Made by a program: the position numbers and the translations under genes. A stretch of DNA of 64,000 nucleotides, taken from positions 868,001 to 932,000 of the forward strand of contig AP025179.1 of the NCBI GenBank assembly GCA_021654635.1, written 5' to 3'. The number at the start of each line of letters is the position of its first letter. Within the stretch, counting starts at the first letter, position 1. The stretch comes from Mycobacterium kiyosense. Its GTDB lineage: Bacteria; Actinomycetota; Actinomycetes; Mycobacteriales; Mycobacteriaceae. The notes below the pieces were generated by a model, which saw only the letters and a list, made by a program, of their open reading frames with translations, was not told the DNA's origin and did no database searches. Of the stretch, positions 16,697 through 26,083 are shown piece by piece.

Positions 16697-18330
16697 CGGC
16701 GCGAAAGCTGCTGCGTCTGCTCGCCGCAAGGACGCGCAACACCTGGCGGTCGCTGACCTCCATGGGCACCGCGCTGGTGCTGCTCTTCCTGCTGGCCCTG
16801 GCCGCGATTCCCGGCGCATTGCTGCCGCAGCGCAGCCTCAACGCCGGCAAGGTCGAAGAGTACGTGCATACCCACCCGATGATCGGGCCGTGGCTCAACG
16901 AGCTGCAGGCCTTCGACGTCTTCTCCAGCTTCTGGTTCACCGCGATCTACGTGCTGCTGTTCGTGTCGTTGGTGGGCTGCCTGACCCCGCGGATCGTCGA
17001 GCACGCCCGCAGCTTGCGCGCCCAGCCGGTGGCCGCGCCGCGCAACCTGGCCCGGCTGCCCAAGCACGCCGAAGCTCAGGTGCACGACGCCAGCCCCGAC
17101 GAGTTGGCCGCCACCGTGACCGGCCGGTTACGCGGCTGGCGGACCGCCATCCGGCACCACGAGAACTCCGTCGAGGTCTCCGCGGAGAAGGGTTACCTGC
17201 GCGAGTTCGGCAACCTGGTGTTCCACTTCTCGCTGCTGGGTCTGCTGGTCGCGGTCGCCGTCGGCAAGCTGTTCGGCTACGAGGGCAACGTGATCGTCAT
17301 CGCCGACGGCGGTCCGGGATTCTGCTCGGCGTCGCCGGCCGCGTTCGACTCGTTCCGCGCCGGCAACACCGTCGACGGCACCTCCCTGCACCCGATCTGT
17401 GTACGGGTCAACGACTTTGCGGCGAACTACCTGCCGTCGGGGCAGGCCACCTCGTTCGCCGCGGATATCGCCTATCAATCCGGCGGCGATCTGACGACCA
17501 ACACGTGGCGGCCGTACCGGCTGGAGGTCAACCACCCGTTGCGGGTCGGCGGCGACCGCGTCTACCTGCAGGGCCACGGCTACGCGCCCACGTTCACGGT
17601 GACCTTCCCCAACGGCCAGACCCGCAGTTCGACCGTGCAGTGGCGACCGGACAATCCGCAGACGCTGCTGTCGTCGGGAGTGGCGCGCATCGACCCGCCG
17701 GCCGGCAGCTATCCCACCGCCGCCGAGCGGCGCAGTCATCAGATCGCGATCCAGGGGTTGCTCGCGCCGACCGAACAGCTCGACGGAACCCTGCTGTCGT
17801 CGCGGTTCCCGGCGCTCAACGACCCGGCGGTGGCGATCGACGTCTACCGCGGTGACACCGGTCTGGACACCGGGCGGCCGCAGTCGTTGTTCACCTTGGA
17901 TCCGCGGCTGATCGAACAGGGCCGGCTGACCAAGGAGAAGCGGGTCAACCTACGGGTCGGGGAACAGGTCCGCATCGACCAGGGCCCCGGGGCGGGCACC
18001 ACGGTCCGCTTCGACGGGGCCGTCCCGTTCGTCAACTTGCAGGTCTCGCACGACCCGGGCCAGGTTTGGGTGCTGGTCTTCGCGATCACGATGATGGCCG
18101 GGCTGCTGGTGTCGCTGCTGGTCCGGCGTCGTCGGGTTTGGGTTCGGCTCACGCCCGAGGGCGGCCCGCCGGGTACGGTCAGCATCGAACTGGGTGGCCT
18201 GGCGCGAACCGACAACTCCGGCTGGGGTGACGAGTTCGAGCGGCTGACCGAAAGGTTGCTGGCCGGGTGCCGCACGGCGGCAGCACCCGAGATCGCGGAC
18301 AGCGGCGCCCCGAGAGTGGATGTCAAATGA
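16693..18330 (+). CDS. ResB-family cytochrome c biogenesis protein (Rv0528-like)
   Basis: A 545-aa component of the system II haem-delivery/ligation complex, working with CcsA (ResC). Three N-terminal membrane spans (about residues 20-38, 75-95, 175-195, the last with NLVFHFSLLGLLVAVAVGKL) precede a large external domain (~200-455) and a last TM segment (VLVFAITMMAGLLVSLL) before a C-terminal tail. ATG 16693 overlaps the ccdA stop. Slightly longer than Rv0528 (529 aa). Membrane-bound and presumably essential for cytochrome c in the respiratory supercomplex. Confidence 0.93.
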   Translation: MTARKLLRLLAARTRNTWRSLTSMGTALVLLFLLALAAIPGALLPQRSLNAGKVEEYVHTHPMIGPWLNELQAFDVFSSFWFTAIYVLLFVSLVGCLTPRIVEHARSLRAQPVAAPRNLARLPKHAEAQVHDASPDELAATVTGRLRGWRTAIRHHENSVEVSAEKGYLREFGNLVFHFSLLGLLVAVAVGKLFGYEGNVIVIADGGPGFCSASPAAFDSFRAGNTVDGTSLHPICVRVNDFAANYLPSGQATSFAADIAYQSGGDLTTNTWRPYRLEVNHPLRVGGDRVYLQGHGYAPTFTVTFPNGQTRSSTVQWRPDNPQTLLSSGVARIDPPAGSYPTAAERRSHQIAIQGLLAPTEQLDGTLLSSRFPALNDPAVAIDVYRGDTGLDTGRPQSLFTLDPRLIEQGRLTKEKRVNLRVGEQVRIDQGPGAGTTVRFDGAVPFVNLQVSHDPGQVWVLVFAITMMAGLLVSLLVRRRRVWVRLTPEGGPPGTVSIELGGLARTDNSGWGDEFERLTERLLAGCRTAAAPEIADSGAPRVDVK

Positions 18331-18343
18331 AAGTGGACCTCAG

Positions 18344-19312
18344 ATGAACACCCAGCACATCAACATCGGCTTGGCCCGGTACTCCGACTGGGCATTCACC
18401 TCGGCGGTGGTGGCGCTGGTGGTGGCGTTGCTGCTATTGGCGTGTGAGCTGGCCTTCGTGCGCACTCGCAAGCTCGAACCCGCCTACGCCGGCGGCGTGA
18501 GCAGCGACAGCGCCACCCCGGGAGTGGTGGACGACACCGTGGCGCGGCCGTTCGACGAGCGGGTGGGCCGCGCCGGTCTGGCGGTGCTCTACCTGGGCAT
18601 CGGTCTGTTGGCGACCTGCATAGTGCTGCGGGGCCTGGCCACGATGCGGGTGCCTTGGGGCAACATGTACGAATTCATCAACCTGACCTGCATGTCCGGT
18701 CTGATCGCCGGCGCGGTGGTGCTGCGCCGGCCGCGCTATCGGCCGCTGTGGGTGTTCCTGCTGCTGCCGATCCTGGTGCTGCTGACGGTGTCCGGACGCT
18801 GGCTGTACACCAACGCCGCGCCCGTGATGCCGGCCCTGCAGTCCTACTGGCTGCCCATCCATGTCTCGGTGGTGAGTCTGGGCTCGGGGGTGTTCATGGT
18901 CGCCGGCATCGCCAGCATCCTGTTCCTGCTGCGGACCTCGCAGCTCGGGGAGCCCGGGGCCGACGGGAGCCTGGCCCGGCTGGTGCAGAAGTTCCCCGAC
19001 GCGCAGACGCTGGACCGGATCGCCTACCGGACCACCATCTTCGCCTTCCCGGTGTTCGGGTTCGGGGTCATCTTCGGCGCCATCTGGGCCGAGGAAGCCT
19101 GGGGCCGTTACTGGGGCTGGGACCCCAAGGAGACAGTGTCGTTCATCGCATGGGTGGTGTACGCCGCCTACTTACATGCCAGGTCAACGGCGGGTTGGCG
19201 GGACCGCAAGGCGGCCTGGATCAACGTCGCGGGGTTCGTCGCGATGGTCTTCAACCTGTTCTTCGTTAACCTGGTGACCGTCGGCCTGCACTCGTACGCG
19301 GGAGTGGGCTGA
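18344..19312 (+). CDS. ccsA: CcsA/ResC cytochrome c haem lyase component
   Basis: A 322-aa multispanning protein that handles and attaches haem outside the membrane. The tryptophan-rich WWD motif WGRYWGWDPKETVSF that binds haem is clear near residues 252-266, with flanking conserved His residues in long TM segments. ATG 18344 (MNTQHINIGLARYSDW) matches the Rv0529 N-terminus; the frame remains open upstream to TTG/GTG codons within the resB end, which I reject. It ends the resA-ccdA-resB-ccsA unit; 37 bp separate it from the next gene. Confidence 0.95.
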   Translation: MNTQHINIGLARYSDWAFTSAVVALVVALLLLACELAFVRTRKLEPAYAGGVSSDSATPGVVDDTVARPFDERVGRAGLAVLYLGIGLLATCIVLRGLATMRVPWGNMYEFINLTCMSGLIAGAVVLRRPRYRPLWVFLLLPILVLLTVSGRWLYTNAAPVMPALQSYWLPIHVSVVSLGSGVFMVAGIASILFLLRTSQLGEPGADGSLARLVQKFPDAQTLDRIAYRTTIFAFPVFGFGVIFGAIWAEEAWGRYWGWDPKETVSFIAWVVYAAYLHARSTAGWRDRKAAWINVAGFVAMVFNLFFVNLVTVGLHSYAGVG

Positions 19313-19349
19313 CCAAGTACACGGGCCGAAAACAGGGGGATTGACGACA

Positions 19350-20693
19350 GTGGCAGAGCATCCGACGCCGGGCGTGGGGGCGCCGCGGGTCCATCAGGGC
19401 GACGGGGACGCCAGCCCGGACCAGCCGACCATGCAGATACCGGCCGTTCCGCACGAGGCCGTCGGTGAGACGCCCACCAGGGCTTTCGCCGGATTCCGCA
19501 CCGAGCGCCGGGTGCCCGGGGCCACCGACAGCACGGTGGGTTCGGCCAGCATGGTGCCGCCGCCCCAACCGGTCGGGGTGGCCGCCGAGCGGCCCCAGTG
19601 GGATGCCGGACCGAACACCGGACCGGTGTCGGCGGCCACCCGGGTGGATCCGACGGCCTACGGCGCGTACTACCCGGGACCGGCCGACCAAGGCGCCCAG
19701 CAGGCGCCCGAACGCCCCCAGTTCCGTCCGGAGCCGCTGCCGCAGACGCCGTACCCGGAGCTGTCCAGCACGGTGCTGCTGCGCCCGGTCAAGCCACCGC
19801 CATCGGAGGGTTGGCGCCGGGCCCTGTACGTGCTGTCGGGTCAACTGATCAACCTGGGTGAGAGCCCCCGGGCGACGCGGCACAACAACCTGGTCGCCCA
19901 GATCAACCGACCGCTGCGCGGCAGCTACCGCATCGCGGTCCTTTCGCTGAAGGGTGGCGTGGGCAAGACCACGATCACCGCCACGCTGGGTTCGATGTTC
20001 GCCTCGGTGCGTGGCGACCGGGTGGTCGCGGTGGACGCCAATCCCGATCGCGGGACGCTGAGCCAGAAGATTCCGCTCGAGACCCCGGCGACCGTGCGCC
20101 ACCTGCTGCGCGACGCCGACAAGATCGAGCGGTACAGCGACGTGCGCGGCTACACCTCGCAGAACGAGAGCGGGCTGGAGGTGGTGGCCTCGGAGAGCGA
20201 TCCGACGGTGTCCGAGGCGTTCAGCGGCGACGACTACACCCGCACCCTGGAAATTCTGGATCGTTTCTACGGCTTGGTGCTCACCGACTGCGGCACCGGA
20301 CTGCTGCATTCGACCATGTCGGCGGTGCTGGACAAGGCCGACGTGCTGATCGTGGTCGCTTCGGGATCCATCGACGGTGCGCGTAGCGCCTCGGCGACGC
20401 TGGACTGGCTGGACGCCCACGGCCACGAGGATCTGGTACGTAACTCGATCGCGGTGATCAACGGGATCCGGTCCCGCTCGGGCAAGGTCGACATGCAGAA
20501 AGTCATCGACCATTTCGCACGGCGGTGCCGCGCGGTGCGGGTGGTGCCGTTCGACCCGCATCTGGAAGAGGGCGCCGAGATCAGCCTCGATCGGCTGAAG
20601 CGGGATACCCGCGAAGCGCTCGCCGAGCTGGCGGCAGCGGTGGCCGAGGGATTTCCGGGCGACCCGCGACGCGCCAACCCGAACTTCGTCTAG
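19350..20693 (+). CDS. MinD/ParA-like ATPase with Pro-rich N-terminus (Rv0530-like)
   Basis: A 447-aa protein. Residues ~1-170 are Pro/Gln/Ala-rich and disordered; the remainder is a P-loop ATPase with the deviant Walker A VLSLKGGVGKTTITAT and the switch sequence VDANPDRGTLSQK. The architecture (Pro-rich head plus MinD/ParA-type ATPase) resembles mycobacterial EspI-type proteins. The conserved position right behind ccsA is that of Rv0530, but the function is unknown. GTG 19350 has AGGGGG about nine bases upstream; TTG 19341, in the same frame, is too close to that site. Confidence 0.88.
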   Translation: MAEHPTPGVGAPRVHQGDGDASPDQPTMQIPAVPHEAVGETPTRAFAGFRTERRVPGATDSTVGSASMVPPPQPVGVAAERPQWDAGPNTGPVSAATRVDPTAYGAYYPGPADQGAQQAPERPQFRPEPLPQTPYPELSSTVLLRPVKPPPSEGWRRALYVLSGQLINLGESPRATRHNNLVAQINRPLRGSYRIAVLSLKGGVGKTTITATLGSMFASVRGDRVVAVDANPDRGTLSQKIPLETPATVRHLLRDADKIERYSDVRGYTSQNESGLEVVASESDPTVSEAFSGDDYTRTLEILDRFYGLVLTDCGTGLLHSTMSAVLDKADVLIVVASGSIDGARSASATLDWLDAHGHEDLVRNSIAVINGIRSRSGKVDMQKVIDHFARRCRAVRVVPFDPHLEEGAEISLDRLKRDTREALAELAAAVAEGFPGDPRRANPNFV

Positions 20694-20845
20694 CGCGGCT
20701 TGTTGTCGCCCAGACGGCGCAGAAACTCCGGGTCGTCGTCGGGACCGATGACGCGTGTCTTCGGCGGGCTGGACTGAGCCCGCGCCGCGCGCAAGCCGAA
20801 AAAGATCAGCGTCCCCACAATAAGGACGACGAGCAGGAAAAGCAC
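20690..20845 (-). CDS. 51-aa single-helix membrane protein (Rv0530A-like)
   Basis: A short gene missed by length cut-offs. GTG 20845 is preceded by GGAGG six bases upstream (cctcc at 20852-20856). The product begins MLFLLVVLIVGTLIFFGLRA, a clear TM helix, and ends with a charged tail IGPDDDPEFLRRLGDNKPR. Its stop overlaps the stop of the opposite-strand ATPase gene by two bases. The conserved-looking acidic/basic tail and strong ribosome binding site make it a real gene; function unknown. Confidence 0.75.
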   Translation of the reverse strand: MLFLLVVLIVGTLIFFGLRAARAQSSPPKTRVIGPDDDPEFLRRLGDNKPR

Positions 20846-20890
20846 TCGACACCTCCTTGGTCGAATATACCTGCGTCGTAGGCTCGGGTT

Positions 20891-21226
20891 GTGTCAGAAG
20901 CGGCGAGCGAACAGACCACCGGCGGGCCCGGCATAGTCCCCGTCGTCGTCTATGCGGCGGCCAGGCTGCTATTGGCGGCCGTGGTGAGCGGCGCGATATA
21001 TGGCGTGGCCCGGCTGCTCGGAGTGGCCGATTTCCCGGTCACCGTCGCCGTGCTGCTCGGCCTGGTCGTTGCGATGCCGCTGGGCATGTGGGTGTTCGGC
21101 CCGTTGCGCAGGCGGGCCACCGCCGCGCTCGAAGTGACCGGCGAGCGCCGGCGCAAGGAGCGTGACGAGCTTCGGGCCCGGCTGCGTGGCGACGCGGTCG
21201 CCGATTCGGGCTCCGACGAGGACTGA
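20891..21226 (+). CDS. Two-TM membrane protein (Rv0531-like)
   Basis: A 111-aa protein with two hydrophobic segments (about residues 18-42 and 48-68, VTVAVLLGLVVAMPLGMWVFG), followed by a highly charged tail rich in Arg/Glu (RRRKERDELRARLRGD) predicted to be helical and cytoplasmic. It is divergent from the 51-aa gene, with which it shares a ~45-bp promoter region, and convergent with fabH, ends one base apart. Function unknown. In M. tuberculosis PE_PGRS6 lies between this gene and fabH; here it is absent. Confidence 0.85.
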   Translation: MSEAASEQTTGGPGIVPVVVYAAARLLLAAVVSGAIYGVARLLGVADFPVTVAVLLGLVVAMPLGMWVFGPLRRRATAALEVTGERRRKERDELRARLRGDAVADSGSDED

Positions 21227-21227
21227 C

Positions 21228-22235
21228 TCAGTTGGCGGGCATCCGCACGACCTGCGCGGCGTAGCTCAAACCCGCCCCGTAGCCGATCAGCAGGGCCAGA
21301 TCACCGGGCCGGGATGCGCCGGTCGCCAGCAGCTCGTGCATCGCCAGCGGGATGGACGCCGCCGACGTGTTTCCGGTGTGTTCGATGTCGTTGGCGACGA
21401 CCGTGTCCGGGCGCAGCTGCAGGTTCTTGGCCAGCAGCTCGTTGATTCTGCTGTTGGCCTGGTGCGGGATGAAGACATCGACCTCGTCCGGCCGCACCCC
21501 GGCGGCGTCCATGGCCTCCCGGCCGACCTTGCCCATCTCGAACGCCGCCCAGCGGAAGACGGCCGTGCCTTCCATCCGCAGGAAGGGGCGCGGGCCGGTC
21601 GGATTCAGCGTGTAGTCGATCCAGTTGATGTCCTGGCGGATGGCGTTGGCCTGCTCGCCGTCGCTACCCCAGACGGTCGGACCGATTCCTTGCTCGGGCG
21701 TTTCGCCCACCACCACGGCGGCGGCGCCGTCGGCGAAGATGAAGCAGTTGCTGCGGTCCGACATGTCGACGGTGGGAGACAGTTTCTCGGTGCCGATCAC
21801 CAGCATCTTGCGCGCGCTGCCGCCGCGCACCATGTCGGCACCGACGGCCAGCGCGTAGCCGAAGCCCGCGCACCCCACCGAGAGGTCGAAACCCGGTACT
21901 CCCTTGGCGCCGAGCGCCGCCGCGACGGCGGGGGCGGCGGCCGGGGTCTGCAGGAAGTGGGTGTTGGTGGCCAGGATGACGCCGTCGATCTCGGTCGGGT
22001 CGAGCGCGGCCCGGGTCAGTGCCTCCCGGCTCGCCTCGACCGCCATCGATGCCGCGGTTTCGTCGTCAGCGGCGAAGCGTCGGGTCTTGATGCCGGTCCT
22101 GGAGAAGATCCACTCGTCGGACGAGTCGATGTTGCGGCATATCTCTTCGTTGGTCACCACACGTTCGGGGCGGTAGGCCCCGACGCTGAGCAAACCGATC
22201 TTCCGGGGGCCGCTGGCCGAGGCAATTTCCGACAT
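21228..22235 (-). CDS. fabH: 3-oxoacyl-ACP synthase III
   Basis: A 335-aa condensing enzyme, exactly the length of M. tuberculosis FabH. It links type I FAS acyl-CoA products to FAS-II by condensing long acyl-CoA with malonyl-AcpM for mycolic acid synthesis. The catalytic Cys is residue 122 in [12 protein letters not shown]. The His and Asn of the triad are in [15 protein letters not shown] and [13 protein letters not shown], and the C-terminal [16 protein letters not shown] is conserved. Monocistronic on the minus strand, with menA 174 bp upstream. High similarity to the M. tuberculosis protein by eye. Confidence 0.97.
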   Translation of the reverse strand: MSEIASASGPRKIGLLSVGAYRPERVVTNEEICRNIDSSDEWIFSRTGIKTRRFAADDETAASMAVEASREALTRAALDPTEIDGVILATNTHFLQTPAAAPAVAAALGAKGVPGFDLSVGCAGFGYALAVGADMVRGGSARKMLVIGTEKLSPTVDMSDRSNCFIFADGAAAVVVGETPEQGIGPTVWGSDGEQANAIRQDINWIDYTLNPTGPRPFLRMEGTAVFRWAAFEMGKVGREAMDAAGVRPDEVDVFIPHQANSRINELLAKNLQLRPDTVVANDIEHTGNTSAASIPLAMHELLATGASRPGDLALLIGYGAGLSYAAQVVRMPAN

Positions 22236-22409
22236 GCTCGTCCTTCCGCGTCATCTAACCCCCCAAGCTTGATCGACTCTAGGCGCGCCGGGGCCGGGGC
22301 CGCGCAGTCGGGTGCCTACCGCAGCGCGGTACCGATGCCCCTGCGGCGCGCTCGCCGCCCCCGGAACGGCCGCCGGTTCGGTGCGTCCGTCTTTCCCCCA
22401 ACCCCTGAG

Positions 22410-23294
22410 TTACTTGCCGACATTTCCGGCCAGCGCCAACGCCGCAGCCACCGCAATCGCCCACACCACCATGGCCAGCCCGGTGTCGCGCAGCACCGGA
22501 ATCAGCTCCGGGCCGCCGCGGCCGGATCGCACCGGCCGGTCGGCGCGCAGCGCCAGCGGCGTGGCGACCAGACCCGCCGCACACCACGGCGTCGCGGCCA
22601 GCAGGACCAGCGTCAGCACGCCGGTCAGCGCCAGCAGCGAATGGTAGAGCACCCGGGTGCGATGATCGCCCAGCCGGACCGCCAGGGTGATCTTGCCGGA
22701 CACGGTGTCGGTGGGAATGTCGCGCAGGTTGTTGGCGACCAGCACTGAGGACGACAGCGCCCCGATCGCGACGGCCAGCACCGCGCCGACCCAGTCGATC
22801 CGTAACGCCTGAACGTACTGGGTGCCCAGCACGGCGGTCAGGCCGAAGAAGACGAACACCGCCGCCTCGCCGTACCCGGAGTAGCCGTAGGGCTTGGAGC
22901 CACCTGTGTACAGCCACGCGCCGAGTACGCAGGCGATGCCGACGCCGATCAGCCAGGGTCCGCTGACCAGCGCCAGCACCAGCCCGGCCACACAGCCGAT
23001 GAACAGGCTCACCAGTGCGGCGGTCAGCACCGCCCGCGGGGTGGCCGCCCGCGACCCGACCAGGCGCATCGGGCCGGCCCGCTCGTCGTCGGTGCCGCGG
23101 ATGCCGTCGGAGTAGTCGTTGGCGTAGTTGACCCCGACGATGAACGCCAGCGCCACACCCAACGCCAACAACGCTTTCCACCACACCGCGGAGTGCAGCC
23201 AGGCCGCGGCCCCGGTGCCGGCGACGACGGGCGCCACCGCGTTCGGCAGCGTTCGTGGGCGAGCGCCGGAAACCCACTGCGCAAAAGTGGCCAC
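22410..23294 (-). CDS. menA: 1,4-dihydroxy-2-naphthoate polyprenyltransferase
   Basis: A 294-aa integral membrane prenyltransferase attaching the polyprenyl chain to dihydroxynaphthoate to give demethylmenaquinone. The UbiA-type motif is [16 protein letters not shown] (Asp-rich, Mg-diphosphate binding), with a second Asp-rich loop [10 protein letters not shown]; about eight TM segments. GTG 23294 gives [18 protein letters not shown], like Rv0534c (292 aa); ATG 23321 would add nine residues that read poorly. It is divergent from the MTA phosphorylase gene with only ~16 bp between starts, so the promoters must overlap the coding ends. Confidence 0.95.
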   Translation of the reverse strand: MATFAQWVSGARPRTLPNAVAPVVAGTGAAAWLHSAVWWKALLALGVALAFIVGVNYANDYSDGIRGTDDERAGPMRLVGSRAATPRAVLTAALVSLFIGCVAGLVLALVSGPWLIGVGIACVLGAWLYTGGSKPYGYSGYGEAAVFVFFGLTAVLGTQYVQALRIDWVGAVLAVAIGALSSSVLVANNLRDIPTDTVSGKITLAVRLGDHRTRVLYHSLLALTGVLTLVLLAATPWCAAGLVATPLALRADRPVRSGRGGPELIPVLRDTGLAMVVWAIAVAAALALAGNVGK

Positions 23295-23310
23295 CAGGGC
23301 ATCCTGCCCT

Positions 23311-24105
23311 ATGCACCACAATGGGCGGATGCTCGGAGTGATCGGCGGCAGCGGCTTCTACACGTTTTTCGACTCGGACACCCGGACCGTAATCCCGGAC
23401 ACCCCGTACGGCCGGCCCAGCGCACCCATCACCGTCGGCGCCGTCGGGGAGCACCAGGTCGCTTTCCTGCCGCGGCACGGCGCGGACCACGAGTACACGG
23501 CGCACACCGTGCCTTACCGGGCCAATATGTGGGCGTTGCGCACGGTGGGAGTCCGGCGGGTGTTCGCGCCGTGTGCTGTCGGCAGCCTGGACCCCGACGT
23601 GGGACCCGGCTCGGTGGTGGTGCCCGATCAGCTGGTCGACCGGACCAGCGCGCGGGCGGACACCTACTTCGATGTCGGCGGGGTGCACACCAGCTTCGCC
23701 GACCCGTATTGCCCGACGCTGCGCACCGCCGTCACCGGCCTGCCCGACGTCCGCGATGGCGGCACGATGGTGGTCATCCAGGGTCCCCGGTTCTCCACAC
23801 GCGCGGAGAGCCGATGGTTCGCCGCCGCCGGTTTCAGCCTGGTCAACATGACCGGCTACCCGGAGGCGATTCTCGCTCGCGAACTCGAATTATGTTATGC
23901 GGCAATCGCTTTGGTGACCGACGTGGACGCCGGCGTCGCGGTGGGCGAGGGCGTCAAGGGCGTCGACGTGTTCGCGCAGTTCGGGCAGCACATCGACAAG
24001 CTCAAGCAACTGGTTCGCTCAGCGCTGGGACGTGTCGCCACCGAGCGCACCTGCACGCACTGTCAGCAGCATGCCGGGGTGGCGCTGCCGTTCGAGCTGC
24101 CCTGA
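23311..24105 (+). CDS. S-methyl-5'-thioadenosine phosphorylase
   Basis: A 264-aa purine nucleoside phosphorylase-family enzyme splitting MTA into adenine and methylthioribose-1-phosphate for polyamine/methionine salvage. Seen: [12 protein letters not shown] phosphate-binding loop, [26 protein letters not shown] and [14 protein letters not shown]. The C-terminus carries a Cys pair [10 protein letters not shown] 23311 (MHHNGRM) is the start conserved in Rv0535; ATG 23329 is possible. Its stop is inside a palindrome shared with the convergent gene. galE3, next in M. tuberculosis, is absent. Confidence 0.93.
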   Translation: MHHNGRMLGVIGGSGFYTFFDSDTRTVIPDTPYGRPSAPITVGAVGEHQVAFLPRHGADHEYTAHTVPYRANMWALRTVGVRRVFAPCAVGSLDPDVGPGSVVVPDQLVDRTSARADTYFDVGGVHTSFADPYCPTLRTAVTGLPDVRDGGTMVVIQGPRFSTRAESRWFAAAGFSLVNMTGYPEAILARELELCYAAIALVTDVDAGVAVGEGVKGVDVFAQFGQHIDKLKQLVRSALGRVATERTCTHCQQHAGVALPFELP

Positions 24106-24116
24106 GCCGGCTCAGG
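24101..24116. terminator. 16-bp palindrome across two convergent stop codons
   Basis: CCTGAGCCGGCTCAGG is a perfect palindrome (stem six, four-base turn) containing the TGA of the MTA phosphorylase gene and the complementary TGA of the membrane-protein gene. Its position between convergent genes suggests a bidirectional terminator lacking a U-tract, the usual mycobacterial form. Confidence 0.4.
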
Positions 24117-25776
24117 ACGGGTTACCCGGCGGCCGGTAGATCTTCGGTCGCGGCGCCCCCTCGCCGGGTGCTGCGGCGCGCGGAGCCTGGCCGTGCCCGG
24201 ACAGCACCGAGGTGGGTGCGTCGGAACCGGCAGCCCCGAACTGGGTCGTCCGGGCCTCCGACGGAGGCGGCGGTCCGCCGGGACGGGTGGGCAGCGGGAC
24301 CCGGGGCCGGCCCGGACCCGACGCCCCGGCGGCGGGACGCTGGACGGGGCCACGGCGGCGCGGCCGGCGCGGTTTGCGAATCCGTCCGGCGACGATGATC
24401 GCGACCAGGACGCACAGGGCGAGCCCGCACAGGGCTACGTCGAACGTGCTGTCGATCTGCTGCGCGAGGTCGTTTCCGTACACCGGCCCCACCGAGGGCT
24501 GCGCGAAGCGCGGCGCCAGCAGGACGCCGAGGATCACCCGGGAAATCATCAGGGCGAACACCAAACCGCTCAACCAGACGAGCAGCCGCGACCGCAGTGC
24601 CCCGTCGGCCAGCTTGGCCCGCAGCCACCACGCCAGCATCGCGGCGGTGAGGTTGAACACCGCCAGCATCGAGATGTCGTAGCGGGAGTACGGATAGTTC
24701 AGCAACATCTCGACGGCGAGGTCGGTCAATCGCATGAGTACCGATCCCAGACACCAGACGATGATCAGCGCCAGGGCTTTGCGGATCGCGGTGCGCCAGA
24801 TTTCCCGATCGTTGCGCGTCTCGCCGGAGCTGAACAACGCCATCGGCGCGAAGATCGCGGCGGCGCCCGCCCAGGCCAGGTAGCCCTCGTAGCCGACCCC
24901 GGCCGTCGAGGTGTTCTGCGCGATGCCGTGGAACGCGTCGATCTCCCGGCCGGCGGGCAGGGCCCACACGATCATTCCGGCGAGCAGCGTAGAACCGCCC
25001 AGCCACAGGGTCGGCAACCGGGAGCCGACGGCGTTGCGCAGCACCCATCGCGACGCGACCAGCACGGCGGCCAGCGCCACCGCGCCGTACACCACCGCGG
25101 TCAGGATGACCGCGATATTGCGGGTGCCGAACGACGCCGACCCGTTACTGTCGACCAATGCGTACCGCAACCGCCAGCACAGGTGGAATCCGGCGCTCAG
25201 CGACGCCCCGAACATCGATGCGTAGCCGATGAGGCGGGCCAGGCGCAGCCATCGGTGGTAGAGGTTCTCGTCGATCACGGGCCTGCCGAGCACCGGCTGG
25301 GCGCTCAGCAGGGCGCCGGCGAAGCCCAGCCAGCCGCCGGGACCGACGCCGCCGGGAACGTAGGCCTTGCCGCCGATCTTGATCGACTCCCACACGTCGA
25401 AAACGACGAAACCGACCACCAGCAGCAGGTAGGGGGCGTTCAGGATCACACGCAGCCGATTTGCCGAAACGCGGCCGCGCGACAGCGCCAGCGGCAGCAG
25501 CGACAGCAGTGTCACTGCCCCGAGCAGTACCCACAGCAAAGTGCTGCTGTCCGGGATGCCCAACCCGAAATACAGGTTCCACGGGAACAGGGGGGCCAGC
25601 AGCAGCAACGCGAACGCGCTCAGGTCACGTCCGGCGTTGCGGCGTTTGGTGAGATGATCGGGCGCCTCCGGCCCGGCGTATGCGGCTGGCCGGGCATCCG
25701 CGGGGGGCGGGCCGGAAGGCGCTTGGCGGACGCCCGCGATGGGGCCGGTCGGCGTGTCGTCGCTGCTCAGGCTCAC
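24112..25776 (-). CDS. Large integral membrane protein with Pro-rich tail (Rv0537c-like)
   Basis: A 554-aa protein with a disordered Pro/Ala N-terminus (~45 aa), about ten TM segments (residues ~60-450, the first being LSAFALLLLAPLFPWNLYFG) and a ~90-residue basic then Pro/Gly-rich cytoplasmic tail (RKPRRPRRRG...). GTG 25776 gives VSLSSDDTPTG; the open frame extends to 25917 but that part contains Cys/Arg-rich sequence unlike a start. It corresponds to Rv0537c by position. No transporter or enzyme signature is recognised; function unknown. Confidence 0.82.
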   Translation of the reverse strand: MSLSSDDTPTGPIAGVRQAPSGPPPADARPAAYAGPEAPDHLTKRRNAGRDLSAFALLLLAPLFPWNLYFGLGIPDSSTLLWVLLGAVTLLSLLPLALSRGRVSANRLRVILNAPYLLLVVGFVVFDVWESIKIGGKAYVPGGVGPGGWLGFAGALLSAQPVLGRPVIDENLYHRWLRLARLIGYASMFGASLSAGFHLCWRLRYALVDSNGSASFGTRNIAVILTAVVYGAVALAAVLVASRWVLRNAVGSRLPTLWLGGSTLLAGMIVWALPAGREIDAFHGIAQNTSTAGVGYEGYLAWAGAAAIFAPMALFSSGETRNDREIWRTAIRKALALIIVWCLGSVLMRLTDLAVEMLLNYPYSRYDISMLAVFNLTAAMLAWWLRAKLADGALRSRLLVWLSGLVFALMISRVILGVLLAPRFAQPSVGPVYGNDLAQQIDSTFDVALCGLALCVLVAIIVAGRIRKPRRPRRRGPVQRPAAGASGPGRPRVPLPTRPGGPPPPSEARTTQFGAAGSDAPTSVLSGHGQAPRAAAPGEGAPRPKIYRPPGNPS

Positions 25777-26083
25777 GATGGCCCCCAGGGATCGAGGTCG
25801 GGTACTGCCGGTGCAGGTTTCCGAGGGCAAGGGAACCCCTTGCCGGGGCCGCTGCGTTGCTCTGTTGCGAACATAATCTCCATTCGGACGCAGTGGCTGT
25901 GAGCAGGTTATGAACACCGGCTGGATAACCGGTGACCGTCCCCGCCGGTCGGGAATGCGGTTACGCTGCGCTCATAGGAAAAAACCTGGTAGCCGAATGA
26001 TGGATAGTGCCGACGGTATCGCAGTGTAATTATGCCGGGAGATTGCTGGTTATGGGGTAGGCAGCCGAAGGAGAGCCGCATAA
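25777..26083. other. Divergent intergenic region, 307 bp
   Basis: Lies between the minus-strand membrane protein and the plus-strand repeat protein. It contains a small perfect hairpin CACCGG-(8)-CCGGTG near 25914-25933, an AT-rich stretch GTGTAATTATG around 26025-26035 that could hold a -10 element, and AAGGAG at about 26068-26073 as the ribosome binding site for ATG 26084. I see no RNA gene. Confidence 0.4.

Noticed and set aside
15238-18330. A 1030-aa open frame joining a phosphatase-frame shadow, the first half of CcdA and ResB
   Set aside because: It exists only because the ccdA frameshift leaves the frame open; ResB has its own start at 16693 and the middle translates to Arg-rich nonsense.
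19266-20852. 528-aa open frame opposite the ATPase gene
   Set aside because: Antisense shadow; His/Arg/Gly-rich, no motif, while the plus strand has a Walker A motif.
24193-25902. 569-aa open frame opposite the large membrane protein
   Set aside because: Gln/Arg/Gly-rich translation typical of the antisense of a GC-rich hydrophobic gene; no domain.
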